Origin: an uncultured Planctomyces sp.
Lineage (GTDB): Bacteria; Planctomycetota; Planctomycetia; Planctomycetales; Planctomycetaceae
Assembly: GCA_937904325.1 (NCBI GenBank)
Contig: CALGTK010000432.1
Span: 1 to 36,394 of the forward strand
Length of the DNA: 36,394 nucleotides
Direction of reading: 5' to 3'
Shown here: positions 33,081 to 36,394 of the stretch, in pieces
Numbering within the stretch: position 1 is the first letter of the stretch
Layout of the letters: every line of letters begins with the position of its first letter
Made by a program: the position numbers and the translations under genes
Notes under the pieces: model-generated
What the model saw: only the letters and a program-made list of their open reading frames with translations
Told to the model about the DNA's origin: nothing
Database searches by the model: none

Positions 33081-33582
33081 CCAAAACTTCCATTGCGACT
33101 TCTGCGATTCTTTGTGGTTGAATTCCGCCGCAGGAATGCGCAAGTGGCGCAAAAGGGAAATACTCAGTGCTCTGGCTCACTCGCCAGTGCCTGGACCTGG
33201 TCAGGAATTGGGAACTCGGCCGCATGAACGAAATTCGCCGGTCCCAATAAACACGCGAACGGGCTCTCGGACAGCGACTGCCGTCAAAGTCAGCCCAACC
33301 GTCAAGCTCAACTGGCCAACCAGACCGACTTCTTACGCTGAATTTCTCGAAATTCGCGGCCAAACTGCCGGTCCTGCATCCGGCCGACGGCCGGACGACC
33401 GGTACAGCTTCTCCAATCGGAACACCAATGCCAGGTGATGCCGTCCATCCACGCCGCACACGTAATCTTAACATTCCTGGGCAGTCGATCATGACGATTC
33501 CACGGCCAACGGTGTTAAAGAACGGTCCAGCATCAGGATCGCACAGACCGCGAACCCTCGCTCAAACTGAAGGAACGACAGA
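33081..33582. other. Intergenic with nested palindrome, no convincing gene
   Basis: About 500 bases between pump and porin. Open frames exist on both strands (33112-33438 plus, 33064-33492 minus) but resemble no family and have no good SD. A nested dyad lies at 33368-33402: inner TCCGGCCG/CGGCCGGA around one A, outer CCGGTC/GACCGG. It may stop transcription from the efflux operon or be a protein site. Confidence 0.45.
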
Positions 33583-35175
33583 ATGCTCTTTAAACGACTG
33601 ACAACGGCCGCAATTGCGACGGCCGTCGGTCTGGGAGCCGCTGGATCGACACTGGCCGAAGAGGTCACTGTGAAATCCGAGGATCTCAGTGCCCTCATCC
33701 AACGCCTGGACGCTGCGGAAAAGAGGATCAAACAGCTTGAGCAGGCGCCGAAAGCACCTGCCGCACCTCAGGAGTTCGATGTTCCCGCATCATTGGCTAC
33801 CGGTAGTGGCGGGCAGGCAGTAATGCGACGAGCGTCGTCTTCTACACTGGATAATGACCCGATCATCGAGCGGTTGCAGACTCTCGAAAACAAGTGGGTC
33901 AATCTGGACGCCGCCGACAAAAAAAACAGCGACACGCTGGAAAACGGAGTCATCCTCGAGAAGTCCAAGAGCACCGTTTCGAACATCAAGATCGAAGGCC
34001 GAATTCACCTGGACTATTGGGCATTCCCCGAAACCGATGCCGGTACAGAGCAGTTCGAAGGTTCGGGGGCTCCGTTCAATCCACAGAATCCCCAGGACCG
34101 ATTCACGACTCGTCGCATGCGACTCGGAGTTTCTGGTGACATCAAAGACAACATGCTGTACGTCGCACAGCTTGAATTCGCCGGCGTTGACGATCCCGAA
34201 TTCCGCGACCTCTATATCGGCTTCAAAGATCTGCCATGGCTGCACACGCTCCTGATCGGTAACCAGAAGCGGCCTTACGGTCTCGATCATCTGAACAGCT
34301 CGCGTTACAACGTCTTTCTGGAAAGACCATTCGTGATCGAATCGTTTAACGAAGACGCTCGACGCATCGGGGTGGCTTCATACGGCCTGAGCGACGATCA
34401 GGCTTGGAACTGGCGATACGGTGTGTACAACATGGAAAAGGCTCACCCCGACGGACAGTACGTGGGTGACCACTACCAGCTCGAACTCGCCGGTCGCCTC
34501 GCCAACACCGCGTGGTACGATGAATGCAGCGACGGTCGCAGTTACGCTCACTGGGCAGCGTCTGGCACGTACGCCAGCCCGGATGGCACAGGCGGACCAA
34601 CCAGCAACAACGAAGCTCGATTCCGAACTCGACCAGAAGCCAGAACTTCACAACGTTGGCTTAACACTGGCCGAATCGCAGGAGCTGATAATTACGGCCT
34701 GCTCGGCCTTGAAGGTGTCGTCAATCTTGGACCGACACAGATCGTCGCTGAATGGCAGAATCTGTGGTTGGAGCGAACGGGCGGCAGCGATGTTCATTTG
34801 CATGGCGGCTACGTCTACTGGTCATACTTCCTGACCGGCGAACACATTCCCTGGAGTCGCAAGAGAGGCACCATTGGTCGGGTGAAACCGTTCCAGAACT
34901 TCTTCCTCGTCAACACTTGTGATGACTGTGTAGACGGCGGCTGGGGAGCGTGGAACGTGGGTGTCCGATATTCGTATGCTGACTTCAATGACGCTGGCGT
35001 CGCAGGCGGTGATGCAGACAGCATCACGTTAGCGCTGAACTGGCACTGGAACGCTCATGCGAAACTCCAGTTCAACTACGTCAACGGACGCGTTCAGGAT
35101 CGAGCAGCCGGACTGCCAGGCACTACGACAGGCAGTTACGACATCATCGGAGCTCGGTTCGCAGTCGACTTCTAG
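33583..35175 (+). CDS. Phosphate-selective-type porin (OprO/OprP family)
   Basis: The 530-residue protein has a signal peptide (AIATAVGLGAAGSTLA) and then a periplasmic coiled coil (SEDLSALIQRLDAAEKRIKQLEQ). A Pro/Ala linker leads to the barrel from about residue 130: IKIEGRIHLDYWAFP, then RFTTRRMRLGVSGDIKDNMLYVAQLEFAG, LHTLLIGNQKRPYGLDHLNSSRYNVFLERPFV and a C-terminal Phe (YDIIGARFAVDF). These match porin O/P strands. A loop near 445 carries a CDDC motif (NTCDDCVDGGWGAWN). GAAGGA lies upstream of the ATG. Planctomycete members often act as general anion porins, so phosphate specificity is not certain. The PhoX-like phosphatase 7.5 kb upstream would fit phosphate scavenging. Confidence 0.85.
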   Translation: MLFKRLTTAAIATAVGLGAAGSTLAEEVTVKSEDLSALIQRLDAAEKRIKQLEQAPKAPAAPQEFDVPASLATGSGGQAVMRRASSSTLDNDPIIERLQTLENKWVNLDAADKKNSDTLENGVILEKSKSTVSNIKIEGRIHLDYWAFPETDAGTEQFEGSGAPFNPQNPQDRFTTRRMRLGVSGDIKDNMLYVAQLEFAGVDDPEFRDLYIGFKDLPWLHTLLIGNQKRPYGLDHLNSSRYNVFLERPFVIESFNEDARRIGVASYGLSDDQAWNWRYGVYNMEKAHPDGQYVGDHYQLELAGRLANTAWYDECSDGRSYAHWAASGTYASPDGTGGPTSNNEARFRTRPEARTSQRWLNTGRIAGADNYGLLGLEGVVNLGPTQIVAEWQNLWLERTGGSDVHLHGGYVYWSYFLTGEHIPWSRKRGTIGRVKPFQNFFLVNTCDDCVDGGWGAWNVGVRYSYADFNDAGVAGGDADSITLALNWHWNAHAKLQFNYVNGRVQDRAAGLPGTTTGSYDIIGARFAVDF

Positions 35176-35313
35176 GATCCGGAATCTTTCCTGACACGAC
35201 ATCACGTTGGGTAGAGAAAGAAAACAGACAACTCGGCTGTACCGGCACGGTCAGCGAAGTCATCTGCTCCGCCCTCGTCATCTACCAACTAACACCTTCG
35301 TGGAGAAATCCCG

Positions 35314-35961
35314 ATGAGAACACTAGTGACGCTGGCTGTGGTCAGCATAACCATGTCGTCGGTCGCGATGGCCGACCACTGCTGCAAGCCGGCTGGCTGC
35401 AGCCCCGACCGAAACTGTCTGCCTGGCTGCAAGCCGGTTGTAAAAAGAGTCGACATCACAAAAACCTGTTACAACATCGAAACGAAAACGATCTGCATCC
35501 CGCCGACTCGCTTTCCGTGGGACCCCAGCCCGTGCGACGGCGTCTGCGGAATAGACGGTAATTGCGGAGCCAAAGGAGCCTGCGGAACCACCGGCAAATG
35601 TGCCTCTGGCGGAGGCTGTACTCCAGCCGGTCGATGCGGAGCCGGATGTGGCAACTCATCCAATTCTGGCGGACTTCTGTCTGGCCTGCGAGCGGCCCTT
35701 GGCATGAGCAACTGCGCGACCACCAAGTGCATCAAGGTTCCAAAGAAGTCGTCAAAGAAAGTCGGCGAGAAGTGCGTTTGCGAATGGGTAACCTGCAGCA
35801 ACGATGTCTGCGGCGGAGCTGGTTGCAAGCCAGCCTGTGCCGCTCCAAAAGTTGCACCGAAAGCTTCGGCTCCGGCTGCTCCTCCCAAAGAAGCAGCACC
35901 ACCGGCCGTTGCTCCGGCACCACCGGAAGCAGCCCGTCACAGCCTCTTCCCGCTGCGATAA
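35314..35961 (+). CDS. Cysteine-rich secreted protein
   Basis: The 215-residue protein has a signal peptide (MRTLVTLAVVSITMSSVAMA). The mature part begins DHCCKPAGCSPDRNCLPGCKP and contains about 28 Cys, mostly as Cys-Gly-x repeats (VCGIDGNCGAKGACGTTGKC, then GGCTPAGRCGAGCGN). A basic middle (IKVPKKSSKKVGEKCVCEWVTC) is followed by an Ala/Pro-rich tail (APAAPPKEAAPPAVAPAPPEA). I recognise no defined family; such proteins are common in planctomycetes and may be disulfide-crosslinked cell-surface or metal-binding proteins. GGAG precedes the ATG. A terminator lies about 155 bases downstream. It follows the porin by 138 bases and may be co-transcribed. Confidence 0.75.
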   Translation: MRTLVTLAVVSITMSSVAMADHCCKPAGCSPDRNCLPGCKPVVKRVDITKTCYNIETKTICIPPTRFPWDPSPCDGVCGIDGNCGAKGACGTTGKCASGGGCTPAGRCGAGCGNSSNSGGLLSGLRAALGMSNCATTKCIKVPKKSSKKVGEKCVCEWVTCSNDVCGGAGCKPACAAPKVAPKASAPAAPPKEAAPPAVAPAPPEAARHSLFPLR

Positions 35962-36116
35962 TTCGCGAACTACGAACTGACTCGGCCCGCACAGCAGTTG
36001 GACGTCGTGCGGGTCGGGCTTCGTCTCCGGTAAAGACGAGGCGCTATCGTCCGAGCTGAGACGCCCACCTTTGAGCTGTCTCCTTCTATAGAGAATACGG
36101 ATAATCCTTGCGATTC
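35962..36116. other. Structured 3' region before the terminator
   Basis: Two short stems lie here: CCCGCAC (35986-35992) with GTGCGGG (36007-36013), and TCGTCT with AGACGA around 36023-36041. They sit between the Cys-rich gene's stop and the strong terminator. The stretch may be a structured 3' UTR or a small RNA; I cannot separate these. Confidence 0.35.
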
Positions 36117-36155
36117 AAACTCCTCACCAAACCAGGTTGGTGAGGAGTTTTCTTT
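36117..36155 (+). terminator. Rho-independent terminator
   Basis: Perfect 14-base arms AAACTCCTCACCAA (36117-36130) and TTGGTGAGGAGTTT (36137-36150) enclose the loop ACCAGG, followed by TCTTT. It should end the transcript of the Cys-rich gene. The A-run on the left arm means it could also act on the minus strand. Confidence 0.85.
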
Positions 36156-36274
36156 CCGCAGCCGAAACCGTAAATGTCGACAGCGTAAACACGCCGACTG
36201 CGGCCGCCGACACAGATTCAGACGCCGGCGACGACGATGATGATTCCGAAGACGACAAGTCAGTACACGCATAA

Positions 36275-36394
36275 AACGCGCGGTCCGTCTATACCGACTA
36301 TCGACTCTCGCACCTGCCTGAGCTCATTCACGCTTACCGCATCGGCAAAGAACAGCTCGCCTTATTTGTGACGACTCTCGTCGCCGTGCTTGCA
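36275..36394 (+). pseudogene. Fragment of a SulP-family anion permease, runs off the window
   Basis: After a TAA at 36272-36274 the frame encodes [37 protein letters not shown] to the window end. This resembles the late transmembrane part of SulP sulfate/bicarbonate transporters (YRLAxPxEFIHxYxxGKEQL, then a helix). No start codon or earlier SulP helices precede it. Upstream of the stop, in the same frame, lies an acidic stretch (36161-36271, AAETVNVDSVN to DSDAGDDDDDSEDDKS). The piece therefore looks like a 5'-truncated remnant, or a gene with a rearranged front. The downstream STAS domain, if any, is outside the window. Confidence 0.6.

Noticed and set aside
33064-33492. 142-codon minus-strand frame after the pump gene
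   Set aside because: No start signal or recognisable family; it overlaps the pump's 3' end and a palindrome.
1-36394. CRISPR arrays, tRNA or rRNA genes, phage genes
   Set aside because: I saw no regularly spaced direct repeats, no cloverleaf with a usable anticodon loop, and no phage structural or integrase motifs.

Overview
The window reads like a chromosomal segment of a planctomycete. This is inferred from gene content, without a database search: a secreted PQQ-type beta-propeller opening with DWPQWGG, a planctomycete-style ECF sigma factor fragment, a secreted FAD oxidoreductase with sugar-binding-like flanks, a Cys-rich secreted protein, many signal peptides, and frequent absence of Shine-Dalgarno (SD) sequences. 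Most of it is ordinary chromosome with mobile-element scars at the edges.

Left part (1-13936). A degenerate IS30-type transposase lies at the left edge on the minus strand. A long plus-strand run follows: an orphan FixJ-type response regulator, pyrF, a PQQ-like beta-propeller, a large secreted esterase with an unassigned C-terminal half, an ApbE-NqrM fusion, a secreted FAD-dependent oxidoreductase, a NosR/PceC-like membrane protein with two FMN-binding domains, and rarA. The most interesting group is 6599-12597. ApbE attaches FMN to proteins outside the cytoplasm, the membrane protein carries two candidate attachment motifs and two CxxxCP iron-sulfur motifs, and a secreted flavoenzyme lies between them. 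I infer a transmembrane flavin electron-transfer module.

Middle part (14107-23284). Two Flp-like small pilins and a TadV/CpaA-type prepilin peptidase form a mini Tad module with no assembly ATPase in the window. Then come an acetyl-esterase-like hydrolase (minus), an acidic coiled-coil protein (minus), a parallel beta-helix protein, a truncated ECF sigma factor, an alginate-export-type porin (minus) and an MFS/Npt-like carrier. Several gaps of 390-640 bases here hold no convincing gene.

Right part (23285-36394). After an intergenic inverted-repeat cluster come a 54-residue membrane peptide, a Tat-exported PhoX-like phosphatase, a tripartite RND efflux system (TolC-like gene divergent from the adaptor and pump genes), a phosphate-selective-type porin (OprO/OprP family) and a Cys-rich secreted protein ending at a strong terminator. 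The right edge holds a fragment of a SulP-type anion permease.

Notable non-coding structure includes a perfect 17-bp hairpin inside the adaptor gene, a G9 tract at the TolC ribosome-binding site, a CAA/CTC-rich simple repeat translated inside the RND pump, and two intergenic inverted-repeat elements.
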